Source: JAUCQB01 sp964586235 (lineage in GTDB: Bacteria > Planctomycetota > Phycisphaerae > UBA1845 > PWPN01). From it: 64,000 nucleotides of DNA. The stretch is taken from positions 1 through 64,000 of the forward strand of contig CAZPIO010000014.1 of NCBI GenBank assembly GCA_964586235.1. Direction: 5' to 3'. Position 1 is the stretch's first letter, and each line of letters opens with the position of its first letter. Positions 42,604 through 50,844 of this stretch are shown here, one piece after another. Below the pieces are notes generated by a model. The model was given only the letters and a program-made list of their open reading frames with translations. It was not told the DNA's origin and did no database searches. Both the position numbers and the translations under genes were made by a program.

Positions 42604-43641
42604 TCAATCGACGAGCCAGTTGTCCCGCCCATTGAGGACCGTCTGCAGGTCCGGCGCGCCGCGGGGAGGAGTGATGCTCTTGATCTGCTCGTCGAGCATG
42701 CCATCGTATGTCGGCATGTCGATAGCCCGGAACACTCCGATCGGCTCGGGAAAGTCGGGATGGCGCAGCCGGGTGAGCAGGAATGCCAGCGCGGGACTCG
42801 GGGCCTTTTCGTCGTGAATCAGCAGGTCGCTCAGGGAGGCCCCGTCCTGACCGATCGTAACCACTTCCGGCTGATGGCAGCCAACCATGCGGATGCCCTT
42901 GTCGAGGTTTTTCCCGAAAATCAGCGTGCGGCCATGGGACAACTCGATGATATGATCGGCTCGAATACGCCGGTCCGTGGCGTAACTGTACGCACCGTCA
43001 TTGAACACGTTGCAGTTCTGATAAACCTCGACGAACGCCGCGCCCCGGTGCGCCGCTGCCCGCTGGAGTACATACTCCAGGTGAGACGGGATCATATCGA
43101 CGGTGCGTGCCACGAACGTTGCCTCGCAACCGATGGCGAACGCGCAAGGGGAGATCTGCCCGATTAATGAGCCGAACGGAGACGAGGCAGTGACCTTGTT
43201 CTGCTCAGAGGTCGGCGAGACTTGCCCCTTGGTCAGGCCGTAAATGCGATTGTTCATCATGATGATCTTGATGTTCATGTTGCGGCGGATCGCGTGCATG
43301 AGATGGTTCCCGCCGATCGCCAGACCATCGCCATCCCCGGTGATGACCCAGATATCCAGGTCGGGCCGGACCAGCCTCAGGCCGGAGGCGATGGCCGGGG
43401 CGCGCCCGTGGATGCCATGAATACCGTAGGTCGCCATGTAATACGGCAGGCGGCTCGCACAGCCGATTCCCGAGATGAACACCACGCGGTCGGGGTCAGC
43501 TCTCGTATTGGCGAGAACCCTTCGAATCTGCGTCAAGACGGAATAGTCTCCGCACCCCGGGCACCAGCGCACCTCCTGACCGCTCGCGAACTCCTTGGGG
43601 TCTCTCTTGCGGTTGGCGGACGCAGGATCATTAGCTGTCAC
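42604..43641 (-). CDS. korB: 2-oxoacid:ferredoxin oxidoreductase, beta subunit
   Basis: A 345-residue thiamine diphosphate subunit of a two-subunit 2-oxoacid:ferredoxin oxidoreductase, most like 2-oxoglutarate oxidoreductase KorB. The motifs are VRWCPGCGDYSVL (cluster-linked Cys pair), GIGCASRLPYYM, YGIHGIHGRAPAIASGL, and the TPP site ITGDGDGLAIGGNHLMHAIR with NNRIYGLTKGQVSPTS. It starts with GTG at 43641, overlapping the alpha-subunit stop in GTGA, so the pair is coupled. It links the reductive or oxidative TCA arm to ferredoxin, complementing the upstream nifJ gene product. Confidence 0.92.
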   Translation of the reverse strand: MTANDPASANRKRDPKEFASGQEVRWCPGCGDYSVLTQIRRVLANTRADPDRVVFISGIGCASRLPYYMATYGIHGIHGRAPAIASGLRLVRPDLDIWVITGDGDGLAIGGNHLMHAIRRNMNIKIIMMNNRIYGLTKGQVSPTSEQNKVTASSPFGSLIGQISPCAFAIGCEATFVARTVDMIPSHLEYVLQRAAAHRGAAFVEVYQNCNVFNDGAYSYATDRRIRADHIIELSHGRTLIFGKNLDKGIRMVGCHQPEVVTIGQDGASLSDLLIHDEKAPSPALAFLLTRLRHPDFPEPIGVFRAIDMPTYDGMLDEQIKSITPPRGAPDLQTVLNGRDNWLVD

Positions 43642-45518
43642 GCTCGACCCTCCTTCAGTGTCTGCTCCATACCCTTCATGATCTCGGCGACCGTGAAGGG
43701 CCTGCCCGCGACCTTGTTCAGACGCCGGGCGTCGATCGCGTAGTCGGCTCGGATCAGCCTGCACAACTGGCCGAGGTTCAATTCCGGGACCAGCACCTTG
43801 CGAAAACCCTTGAGGATCTCGCCCAGGTTGCCGGGCATCGGGTTCAACCACCGCAGGTGGGCGTGCGAAACCGGCATGCCCTTGCGCTGAGCCTGCCGAA
43901 CGGCCGTTCGGGCCGCGCCGTAGGTGCTGCCCCAACTGACCACCAGCAGTTCGCCCGTCGCGTCGCCGAAGACCTCCACTGGCGGGATGCTCTCAACGAC
44001 TTTGGCCACCTTGGCCGCCCGCAGCGAGACCATCTTCTGATGGTTCTCGGGCTCATAGCACACCGCGCCGGTCAGATGCTCTTTCTCCAGGCCACCGACC
44101 CGGTGCGCCAGCCCGGGCGCCCCCGGCAGCGCCCACGGGCGGGCGAAATTCTCATTTCGGGAGTATGGCTGAAACCCCTCTCGCGGGTAGTCACTTCGGA
44201 TGTCGAACGGCGGAAGGGAATCGACGTTGGGCACCCGCCACGGCTCAGCTCCGTTGCCCAGGTACGCGTCGCTCAGAACGATGACCGGCGTCATGTACTT
44301 GACCGCAACCTGGAACGCCTCGTAAACGGCCGAGAAACAATCCGTCGGCAACTGCGGCGCGATGATCGGCACGGGGCATTCGCCGTGCCGGCCTCCAAGC
44401 GCCTGCAACAGATCCGCCTGCTCGGTCTTGGTCGGCAGACCGGTGCTCGGCCCGCCCCGCTGAACATCGATGATCACGCAGGGCAGTTCCAGCATTACCG
44501 CCAGGCCGATCGCCTCGGTTTTCAGGTCCATGCCCGGTCCGCTCGTGCCGGTGGCGGCGAATGCCCCGCCGTAAGCGGCGCCGACAACCGCGCACATGGC
44601 CGCGATCTCATCCTCCGCCTGGAAGACCTTCACTCCGAGGGCTTCGTGCCGGGCCAACTCGTGAAGGATATCACTTGCGGGGGTGATCGGATACGACGCA
44701 TAGAAGAGCTGCTTGCCGGCCTTGCGGGCCGCGGCGATCAGCCCGAGGGCGGCGGCCTCGTTCCCGCGGATCTTCCGGTACAGGCCCGGTTGAAGCCTGG
44801 CCGGCTCGACGTGGTACTGCTCCGGCAGGACCTCGGTTGTCTCCCCGAAGTTGTGGCCCGCCTGGAGAGCCAGCTCGTTGGCCTTTAACAAGACCGGGTT
44901 CTTGGCGAACTTTTCGCGCAACCACTTGCGCGCCGGGTCCAGGGCCCTCTCGTACAGCCAGCACACCAGACCCAGGGCGAAGAAGTTCTTGCATCGATCG
45001 GCTTCCTTGTGAGTCAGGCCGATGGTCTCAACCGCCTGTTCGGTCAGCGTTGTGATCGGAAGGCTGAAAACCCGGTACTTCGACAGGCTCCCGTCCTCCA
45101 GAGGGTTGGTCGCACACCCCGCCAGCCGCAGATTGTGCCTGGCGAAGCCATCACTGTTGGCGATGATAATCCCGCCCTCCTCCAGGTCCGCGATGTTGAC
45201 CTTGAGGGCGGCGGCGTTCATCACCACCAGCGTTTGTATCACGTCTCCTGGCGTGTAGATCTCGTTGCTCGAAAAGCAGATCTGAAAACCCGACACACCC
45301 GCAAGACTGCTGGCCGGTGCCCGGATCTCCGCCGGGTAATCGGGCAGAGTGGCCAGGTCATTCCCGAACACCGCCGTCGAGGTCGTGAAATGCGCCCCGG
45401 CCAGTTGCATGCCATCGCCGGAATCGCCCGCGAACCGGACCGTCGCCTGTTCGAGGACTTCAACGGGCTTGCGCCGCCCGCTCGCCGGAGGACTGCCGAC
45501 CGCCGATTGTTCGGACAT
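43638..45518 (-). CDS. korA: 2-oxoacid:ferredoxin oxidoreductase, fused gamma-alpha subunit
   Basis: A 626-residue fusion. The N-terminal gamma-type domain (about 20-200) opens with VRFAGDSGDGMQLAGAHF. The alpha domain follows (about 235-620) with FYASYPITPASDILHELARH, FQAEDEIAAMCAVVGAAYGG, ATGTSGPGMDLKTEAIGLAV and GGPSTGLPTKTEQADL, the KorA signature. The start at 45518 (MSEQSAVG) has AGGAG 12 bases upstream. Together with the beta subunit it should convert 2-oxoglutarate and CoA to succinyl-CoA, reducing ferredoxin; a broader 2-oxoacid range is possible. The succinate dehydrogenase-cytochrome b operon lies just upstream on the same strand. Confidence 0.92.
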   Translation of the reverse strand: MSEQSAVGSPPASGRRKPVEVLEQATVRFAGDSGDGMQLAGAHFTTSTAVFGNDLATLPDYPAEIRAPASSLAGVSGFQICFSSNEIYTPGDVIQTLVVMNAAALKVNIADLEEGGIIIANSDGFARHNLRLAGCATNPLEDGSLSKYRVFSLPITTLTEQAVETIGLTHKEADRCKNFFALGLVCWLYERALDPARKWLREKFAKNPVLLKANELALQAGHNFGETTEVLPEQYHVEPARLQPGLYRKIRGNEAAALGLIAAARKAGKQLFYASYPITPASDILHELARHEALGVKVFQAEDEIAAMCAVVGAAYGGAFAATGTSGPGMDLKTEAIGLAVMLELPCVIIDVQRGGPSTGLPTKTEQADLLQALGGRHGECPVPIIAPQLPTDCFSAVYEAFQVAVKYMTPVIVLSDAYLGNGAEPWRVPNVDSLPPFDIRSDYPREGFQPYSRNENFARPWALPGAPGLAHRVGGLEKEHLTGAVCYEPENHQKMVSLRAAKVAKVVESIPPVEVFGDATGELLVVSWGSTYGAARTAVRQAQRKGMPVSHAHLRWLNPMPGNLGEILKGFRKVLVPELNLGQLCRLIRADYAIDARRLNKVAGRPFTVAEIMKGMEQTLKEGRA

Positions 45519-45611
45519 AGAACACGGTACTCCTTTCGCACCAAGCCCCATGGATTGTAGTCGCACTGACGGCTTTCTTCAGCCCCGCGGCAAACAAAAA
45601 ACACGCAGCGA

Positions 45612-47297
45612 TTATTCCGGCAGGCCCATTTCCCGGTTCCTGCGTGTCAGAAGGATTCGCAACTCCACGATAACAATCAGGAACGCGCAGATGGCCAGTG
45701 CAAACACAAAACGCCCGAGCGACTGATCCCGCCGTTCCGGCGGAACCACCGGAACCGCCTCCGCCACCCGCTGCCCGAGTTCGTGTGCGCCATCGCCGCT
45801 CAACTGGTGACTGATGCCCAGCGGCACGACCAGGATGAGTATGCCGACCAGCAGCAGGATCGTCGAAGTCTTCACCGTCCTGATCACCCACCCCGCCCTT
45901 CGCCGCGTCGCCCAGGCGAACGCGAGAACAGAATGCAGTACCACCAGAACGGCCAGAGCCACCTCGGCTCCGAGCGCTTCCCACAGCGTGTAGCCGGCGA
46001 CCACGGACACCAGGGTGATGCCAAACAGGGTTGCCGGACCATCGGGGTTCTGCTCCCTGGCTCGGTCAACAGCCACCGCAACCGCCAGCCAGCCGAGCGC
46101 GGCGATCGCCGTGACCACACCGGCCGCAAACGCACCGGGTGTCCCCAGCCAGTCGTGGCACAGGTGGCCTGCGGCCATCTTCAGCGGCGGCGTCACCGCT
46201 GCCCATCCGAGCAGAGCCGACACGAGCAGCAACAGCCGCCGCCGAATCACCACCGTCCGACCGGGCCGCAGCTTGAGACTCGGCCGCGGATGGAGAATCG
46301 GTATGAGCAGCATGATTGTGCCCACCGTGGCCATGCTGACTACACCGGCTGTCAGGTTCTCCATTCCCAGCACATGGTCGGGCATCAGCTTGAACGCACG
46401 GAACAGAGAAAGGAAATACCACTCGGGCCGAATACCCTCCGGAGCGGGAGCAAGAGGGTCTGCCTGCTCTCCCACCGGCGGCGGAAGCAGGAACGCCACT
46501 GTCAGCACGCCGGTGAGAGCCAGCAGCCAGACCCTGGCATCGTGAAGCACGTACTCCGGCCAGAATCGCATCGACCACAGTCGGCCGCCGGGCTCCTTGC
46601 AGACCTTGGCCGAGGCCGGCACGCTCGACCCGTGGTGCAGCAGAAGCACCAGGTGCATTCCGACCATCGAAACAATCGCAATCGGGAGAACCGCAACGTG
46701 GATGGCGAAGAACCTCGTGAGCGTCGCCCCGCTCACGTCAGGGCCGGCCAGCAACAGGTCGCGGATCACCGGCCCGGCAAGCGGAAGCGCCCCCGCAATG
46801 CCGGCGCCCACGCGGGTGGCCGAAAACGACAGTGTGTTCCACGGAAGCAGATAGCCGGTGAAGGCCGACGTCAGCACCAGACAATAGGCTCCCAGTCCCG
46901 TCCACCAGACCAGTTCCCTGGGCCGGCGATAGGCCTTCATCAACAGGATGCTGAAGAGATGCAGGAACGCGGCCATGATCATCACGTTCGCCGTCCAGTG
47001 GTGGATCGAGCGAATCCACCAGCCGTTCGGCAGCTCGTTGACAATGAGTTCCACCGACCCGTGGCTTCCCGGCATGTCCGGCGCGCTGGAAACGCCGACC
47101 TCGTAGTGAACCGCAAGGAGCATGCCGGTGCAGATCAACACGCCGAGATTGAACAGGAGCAGACCGCCCAGGCAGTACCAGACCGACTGCCGATGCATGG
47201 GCACCACCTTGCGCTTGAGCAATCCCTGGAGCGCCTCCAGGGGCGACCGCTCCTGCAACCAGAGGTTGACGCGAGTTCGCAACGGTTCTGGGGGCAC
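45612..47297 (-). CDS. Cytochrome b of a bc-type complex, with long C-terminal extension
   Basis: A 561-residue membrane protein. The N-terminal four-helix b part has the heme ligands His99 or His100 with His113 (SIHHWTANVMIMAAFLHLF) and His199 with His214 (FFAIHV, MVGMHLVLL), and LTSAFTGYLLPW between them. The subunit IV-like part contains EGIRPEWYFLSLFRAFK, i.e. the PEWY quinol-site motif. About 180 further residues add several membrane helices beyond a usual fused cytochrome b; no CxxCH heme c motif is present. It starts with GTG three bases after the Rieske stop, with AAAGGA close by. It should take part in quinol oxidation at the membrane. Confidence 0.88.
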   Translation of the reverse strand: MPPEPLRTRVNLWLQERSPLEALQGLLKRKVVPMHRQSVWYCLGGLLLFNLGVLICTGMLLAVHYEVGVSSAPDMPGSHGSVELIVNELPNGWWIRSIHHWTANVMIMAAFLHLFSILLMKAYRRPRELVWWTGLGAYCLVLTSAFTGYLLPWNTLSFSATRVGAGIAGALPLAGPVIRDLLLAGPDVSGATLTRFFAIHVAVLPIAIVSMVGMHLVLLLHHGSSVPASAKVCKEPGGRLWSMRFWPEYVLHDARVWLLALTGVLTVAFLLPPPVGEQADPLAPAPEGIRPEWYFLSLFRAFKLMPDHVLGMENLTAGVVSMATVGTIMLLIPILHPRPSLKLRPGRTVVIRRRLLLLVSALLGWAAVTPPLKMAAGHLCHDWLGTPGAFAAGVVTAIAALGWLAVAVAVDRAREQNPDGPATLFGITLVSVVAGYTLWEALGAEVALAVLVVLHSVLAFAWATRRRAGWVIRTVKTSTILLLVGILILVVPLGISHQLSGDGAHELGQRVAEAVPVVPPERRDQSLGRFVFALAICAFLIVIVELRILLTRRNREMGLPE

Positions 47298-47300
47298 GAG

Positions 47301-47810
47301 TCATCCTTTCGCGGTGGAGGTGGACGCGTCCGGTGCTCCCGACGTCGGAGAAGCATCGAAGGGGCGTTTCGAAACCAGCAACGTGCCGTCAGCCTGACGA
47401 ACAACATAAAACGGGGTCAGCGGCCGTGGCGGCGGCGTTCCAGGCACGTTGACGCCGTCGGCCGTGAACCGGCCCTGGTGGCACCCGCAGTAGATGTCAT
47501 TCGACGCCGGTCGATACCGCACATTGCACTGGCCGTGCGTGCAAACCGCCGACAGCGCCCGGATCCCGCCGTTCGGAAGCTGGAGGATGATCACCGGCGA
47601 CGGTCCGTAGGCCACCAGAACAAACCGATCCCTGGCCAGTGTACGCAGGGCCTCGCCGGACACGACAATATGGTCCGGTTCGGGGATCTGCGTCCCGGCA
47701 AGATAGTTGAGCACGACGTCCGCGGCCACGGCGCCGCCCGCCAGCACGCCGGCACCGAGCAGGCCATCCAGGAAATCACGGCGATCCAGCATCGACTCGC
47801 TCAATTTCAT
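47301..47810 (-). CDS. Rieske 2Fe-2S protein with Tat-like signal anchor
   Basis: A 169-residue Rieske protein. The N-terminus MLDRRDFLDGLLGAGVLAGG holds a twin-arginine motif and a hydrophobic anchor, so the folded cluster domain is probably exported by Tat and kept at the membrane. Cluster ligands are Cys89 and His91 (CTHGQC) and Cys107 and His110 (CGCHQG); Cys94 and Cys109 can form the usual disulfide. The loop lacks the Leu of canonical CTHLGC, suggesting a shifted redox potential or a divergent subtype. Its ATG overlaps the sdhB stop in ATGA and the cytochrome b gene starts three bases later. Confidence 0.92.
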   Translation of the reverse strand: MKLSESMLDRRDFLDGLLGAGVLAGGAVAADVVLNYLAGTQIPEPDHIVVSGEALRTLARDRFVLVAYGPSPVIILQLPNGGIRALSAVCTHGQCNVRYRPASNDIYCGCHQGRFTADGVNVPGTPPPRPLTPFYVVRQADGTLLVSKRPFDASPTSGAPDASTSTAKG

Positions 47811-48610
47811 GGAGCAACCCCCTGTGGACCGGTTCCCGGCTCCCGCAGAGCCGCATCCGCCCTGCGGCGAAGGGCCCTTCGCATGCGATACGCTACCAGG
47901 CGTCTTCGCAGCGCAGCGATGCCGTCCGTGGGACGCACATCCTTGGGGCAGGCGTCGATGCAGCGGTACACGGTGTCGCAGCCCCACACGCCGTCGTCGT
48001 GGTCCACCCGCTTCAACTGCTCCTCCGGCCGTTGATCGCGGCTGTCAACCACAAACCGCCACAGTTTCGCCAGCGCGGCCGGGCCAAGATAATCCGGCTG
48101 CCGCTTGAGCACTGGGCAGGCGCCGTAGCAGCACGCGCAAAGGATGCAGTTGGCGAACTGCTGGAGCCGTTCGAAGTCCTTCGGACTCTGCCGGATCTCA
48201 TTCTGCCCTTCAACCTGCTCAAGTCGATGCAGCCACGGCCGGACCCGGAGATACTTGTCCCAGAACGGGGCCATATCCACCACCAAGTCGCTGATAATGT
48301 CGAGGTTCGGCAGCGGCTCGAGGATGACCTCGTCAGTGGGCAACGGGTAAAGCTGCGTGCGGCATGCCAGGTCGCACCGGCCGTTGATCGTCATCCCACA
48401 GGACCCGCACACCGCACCACGGCACGAGAAGCGAAACGCCAGCGTGGGATCCTGTTGCTGCTGAATACCGAAAAGAGCCGTCAGAACTGTCATCCCGGGC
48501 GGCACGTTGACTTCGTAGGTGTCAAAACGCGGGCCGGCCGCATCGCCCGTCGTGTAGCGGAAGATCCGGAACGTGATTCGCCGGGTTCTGTTGTCAGTAG
48601 CTGCGCTCAC
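47807..48610 (-). CDS. sdhB: Succinate dehydrogenase/fumarate reductase iron-sulfur subunit
   Basis: A 267-residue iron-sulfur subunit that carries electrons from the flavoprotein to the membrane anchor. Cluster sites in order: 2Fe-2S in SCRGAVCGSCGMTINGRCDL (about 62-82), 4Fe-4S in CILCACCYGACP and 3Fe-4S or 4Fe-4S in CDTVYRCIDACPKDV. The start is GTG at 48610 and overlaps the end of sdhA by 17 bases. A basic tail (RMRRALRRRADAALRE) follows the last cluster. The Rieske gene overlaps its stop, which ties succinate oxidation to a cytochrome bc-type module. Confidence 0.93.
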   Translation of the reverse strand: MSAATDNRTRRITFRIFRYTTGDAAGPRFDTYEVNVPPGMTVLTALFGIQQQQDPTLAFRFSCRGAVCGSCGMTINGRCDLACRTQLYPLPTDEVILEPLPNLDIISDLVVDMAPFWDKYLRVRPWLHRLEQVEGQNEIRQSPKDFERLQQFANCILCACCYGACPVLKRQPDYLGPAALAKLWRFVVDSRDQRPEEQLKRVDHDDGVWGCDTVYRCIDACPKDVRPTDGIAALRRRLVAYRMRRALRRRADAALREPGTGPQGVAP

Positions 48611-50288
48611 GCGGCTCGTACTCCGTGATGGTTACCGGCTTGACCGTCAGAACCGGCCCGTCGGCGCCGGCATGCGCGACCGTGTGGGCCAGCCAATCCG
48701 CGTCATCCCGCTTCGGGTAATCCGTGCGATAGTGGCTGCCGCGGCTTTCCGTCCGCCGCAAGGCCCCGGCGGCAATGATCTCCGCCAGATCGATCATAGA
48801 CAGCAAATCCAGCGTGTCGACCAGTTCCTGGTTGCATCGCTTGCGGGCGGTGCCGACTCGCACCTCGGCGGACTCGCCTCGGATCCGACTGATCTCGTCA
48901 ACGGCCGACCGGAGCGTCGTCTCCTCGCGGAAGATACCGACCTTGTCCGACATCAGGCGCCCCAGTCGCTCAACCAGCGAGTAAGACCTGCGGCCTTTGC
49001 CTGTGGCCAGGTTTGTCAGGCGCTGCCGCTCCGATGCCAGCGCGTCGTCCAACGTGCTCGCTGCGTTGTCCGGCAACACCACCCCCCTCGCATATTCACC
49101 GGCGGCTGCTCCGACGATGTGGCCGAAGACAATCGCTTCCAGCAGCGAGTTGCCGCCCAGGCGATTGGCTCCGTGAACGCTCACGCACGCGCATTCGCCG
49201 GCCGCGAAGAAACCGCTGATCTCCGTGCGGCCGTCGACGTCCACATCGATCCCGCCCATCGAGTAATGCTGAGCCGGTTCGATGGGGATCGGCTCCTCGA
49301 TCGGGTCGAGGTCCGCAAACTCGGTGGCGATCTGCCGAATCCCGGGGAGACGCTCCTTGATCAGCCGGGCACCCAGATGGCGGAGGTCGAGATGCACGTA
49401 GCCCTCCTTGAAACCCCGGCCTTGCGCGATCTCGGTCTCGATCGAGCGGGCGACAATGTCCCGTGGCGCCAGCTCCATCGTCTTGGGAGCGTATCGTTCC
49501 ATGAAACGCTCGCCGAGGCGGTTCACCAGGTACCCGCCCTCGCCGCGAGCTCCCTCGGTGATCAGGATGTTGGTACCAACCAGCGAGGTGGGATGAAACT
49601 GCACGAACTCGAGGTCCTTGATACCCGCTCCGGCCCGATAGCCCAGGGCGATTCCGCTGCCGGTATTGATCAGCGCATTGGTGCTTCGAGCGTAAACGCG
49701 GCCGTAGCCCCCCGTGGCGAACAGCACCGCCCGGGCGGCAAACGATTCGAGTTCACCAGTAAGAAAGTTGAGGGCGATCAGGCCGCACACACGTCCGTCC
49801 TGAACCACCAGCCGGGTAACCAGGCGCTCGTCGTGGATCCGCAGACCGAGAGCCATGGCACGCTCGTAGAGCGTATGCAGCAGTGCCGCGCCCGTGCGAT
49901 CCGCGGAATAGCATGTCCGGGGGAAACCCGCCCCACCAAACGGCCGCTGCGCGATCCGGCCGTCATCGAACCGCGAAAAAGGCGTCCCCCAGTGCTCCAT
50001 CTCGAACACGATGCCCGGAGCCAGGTCGCACATCTTCCGCACGGCGTCCTGATCCGCGAGATAATCCGAGCCCTTCACCGTGTCGAAGGCATGCGTGGCC
50101 GGGTTGTCGTGGGCACCCTCAGGATGGTTCCCGAGGCCGGCGTTCATGCCGCCCTGGGCTGCCAGCGAGTGACTTCGCAGCGGATGCACCCGGCTGATCA
50201 GCCCCGCGTTCAGACGCGGGCACACCTCGACCGCCGCCCGCAGACCTGCCAGCCCACCGCCAACAATCAGCAGGTCGTGCTCGATCAC
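48594..50288 (-). CDS. sdhA: Succinate dehydrogenase/fumarate reductase flavoprotein subunit
   Basis: A 564-residue FAD-dependent dehydrogenase. LLIVGGGLAGLRAAVEV is the dinucleotide fold and LRSHSLAAQGGMNA carries His40, the residue that normally binds FAD covalently. Active-site motifs are FVQFHPTSLVG and ITEGARGEGGYLVN, with HYSMGGIDVDVDGRT and ECACVSVHGANRLGGNSLLE. It starts with GTG at 50288, overlapping the anchor-subunit stop in GTGA. It oxidises succinate to fumarate (or the reverse) at the inner face of the cytoplasmic membrane. Confidence 0.95.
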   Translation of the reverse strand: MIEHDLLIVGGGLAGLRAAVEVCPRLNAGLISRVHPLRSHSLAAQGGMNAGLGNHPEGAHDNPATHAFDTVKGSDYLADQDAVRKMCDLAPGIVFEMEHWGTPFSRFDDGRIAQRPFGGAGFPRTCYSADRTGAALLHTLYERAMALGLRIHDERLVTRLVVQDGRVCGLIALNFLTGELESFAARAVLFATGGYGRVYARSTNALINTGSGIALGYRAGAGIKDLEFVQFHPTSLVGTNILITEGARGEGGYLVNRLGERFMERYAPKTMELAPRDIVARSIETEIAQGRGFKEGYVHLDLRHLGARLIKERLPGIRQIATEFADLDPIEEPIPIEPAQHYSMGGIDVDVDGRTEISGFFAAGECACVSVHGANRLGGNSLLEAIVFGHIVGAAAGEYARGVVLPDNAASTLDDALASERQRLTNLATGKGRRSYSLVERLGRLMSDKVGIFREETTLRSAVDEISRIRGESAEVRVGTARKRCNQELVDTLDLLSMIDLAEIIAAGALRRTESRGSHYRTDYPKRDDADWLAHTVAHAGADGPVLTVKPVTITEYEPRERSY

Positions 50289-50623
50289 TGACTGCTCCCG
50301 GTCACAGCGCCGGAAGAGCCGGCGTAGAAGGCCAACGTGGCGACGACGAAGAGCACAATCGCCCCCACGGTCGCCGACCAGAACAGCACTCTCTCCCGCC
50401 GTACCCCGAGATCAAACAGAATCGTCCTGATGCCGTAGAGGCTGTGGAAGCAGAAGCACAGCAGCAGCACAATGTCCATCGAGGTCCAGATATGCCACGT
50501 TCCCAGCCCATCCTGAACCGTCGGCCCCCACCGGCCATGGGTGGCGTAACCCGTGATGAGCTTGAGCGCAATCAGGACAATCAGGACGACGCCGGTCACG
50601 CGGTGTACGAGCCAGGCAAACAT
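50285..50623 (-). CDS. sdhC: Succinate dehydrogenase cytochrome b/anchor subunit (single small anchor)
   Basis: A 112-residue membrane protein with three helices (about 6-24, 48-67 and 80-103). It starts FAWLVHRVTGVVLIVLIALK and contains CFHSLYGIRTILFDLG; these HRxTG and HSxxGxR motifs are typical of SdhC/SdhD-type anchors and supply candidate heme ligands. It is the first gene of the sdhC-sdhA-sdhB-Rieske-cytochrome b run. No second anchor (SdhD) is encoded in the operon, so the protein may act as a homodimer or the partner may lie elsewhere. Confidence 0.85.
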   Translation of the reverse strand: MFAWLVHRVTGVVLIVLIALKLITGYATHGRWGPTVQDGLGTWHIWTSMDIVLLLCFCFHSLYGIRTILFDLGVRRERVLFWSATVGAIVLFVVATLAFYAGSSGAVTGSSQ

Positions 50624-50844
50624 GCATCAGCCCTCAGAGCGTGCGCTAAAACGACAGGTTGTTCCCGCAGGATGACGCGTGACACGCCCAAACCCTCCGA
50701 CGGGTAACATGCCAAAGCCCGCCGACGGGTGGCATGCGCAAGTTCGCCGCAGCGAACGCCGGCATGCTTCATGAAGAAGCCCGCATGGCGGCAGCCGCCC
50801 ATCCCCGCCTCGACGACCTCAAGCCTGCGGCCGCCGATGCACCA

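Noticed and set aside
45783..48035. Plus-strand open frame of 750 codons
   Set aside because: Runs antisense through cytochrome b, Rieske and sdhB; Arg/His/Gln-rich shadow.
48573..50291. Plus-strand open frame of 572 codons
   Set aside because: Antisense to sdhA, which has complete FAD and active-site motifs.
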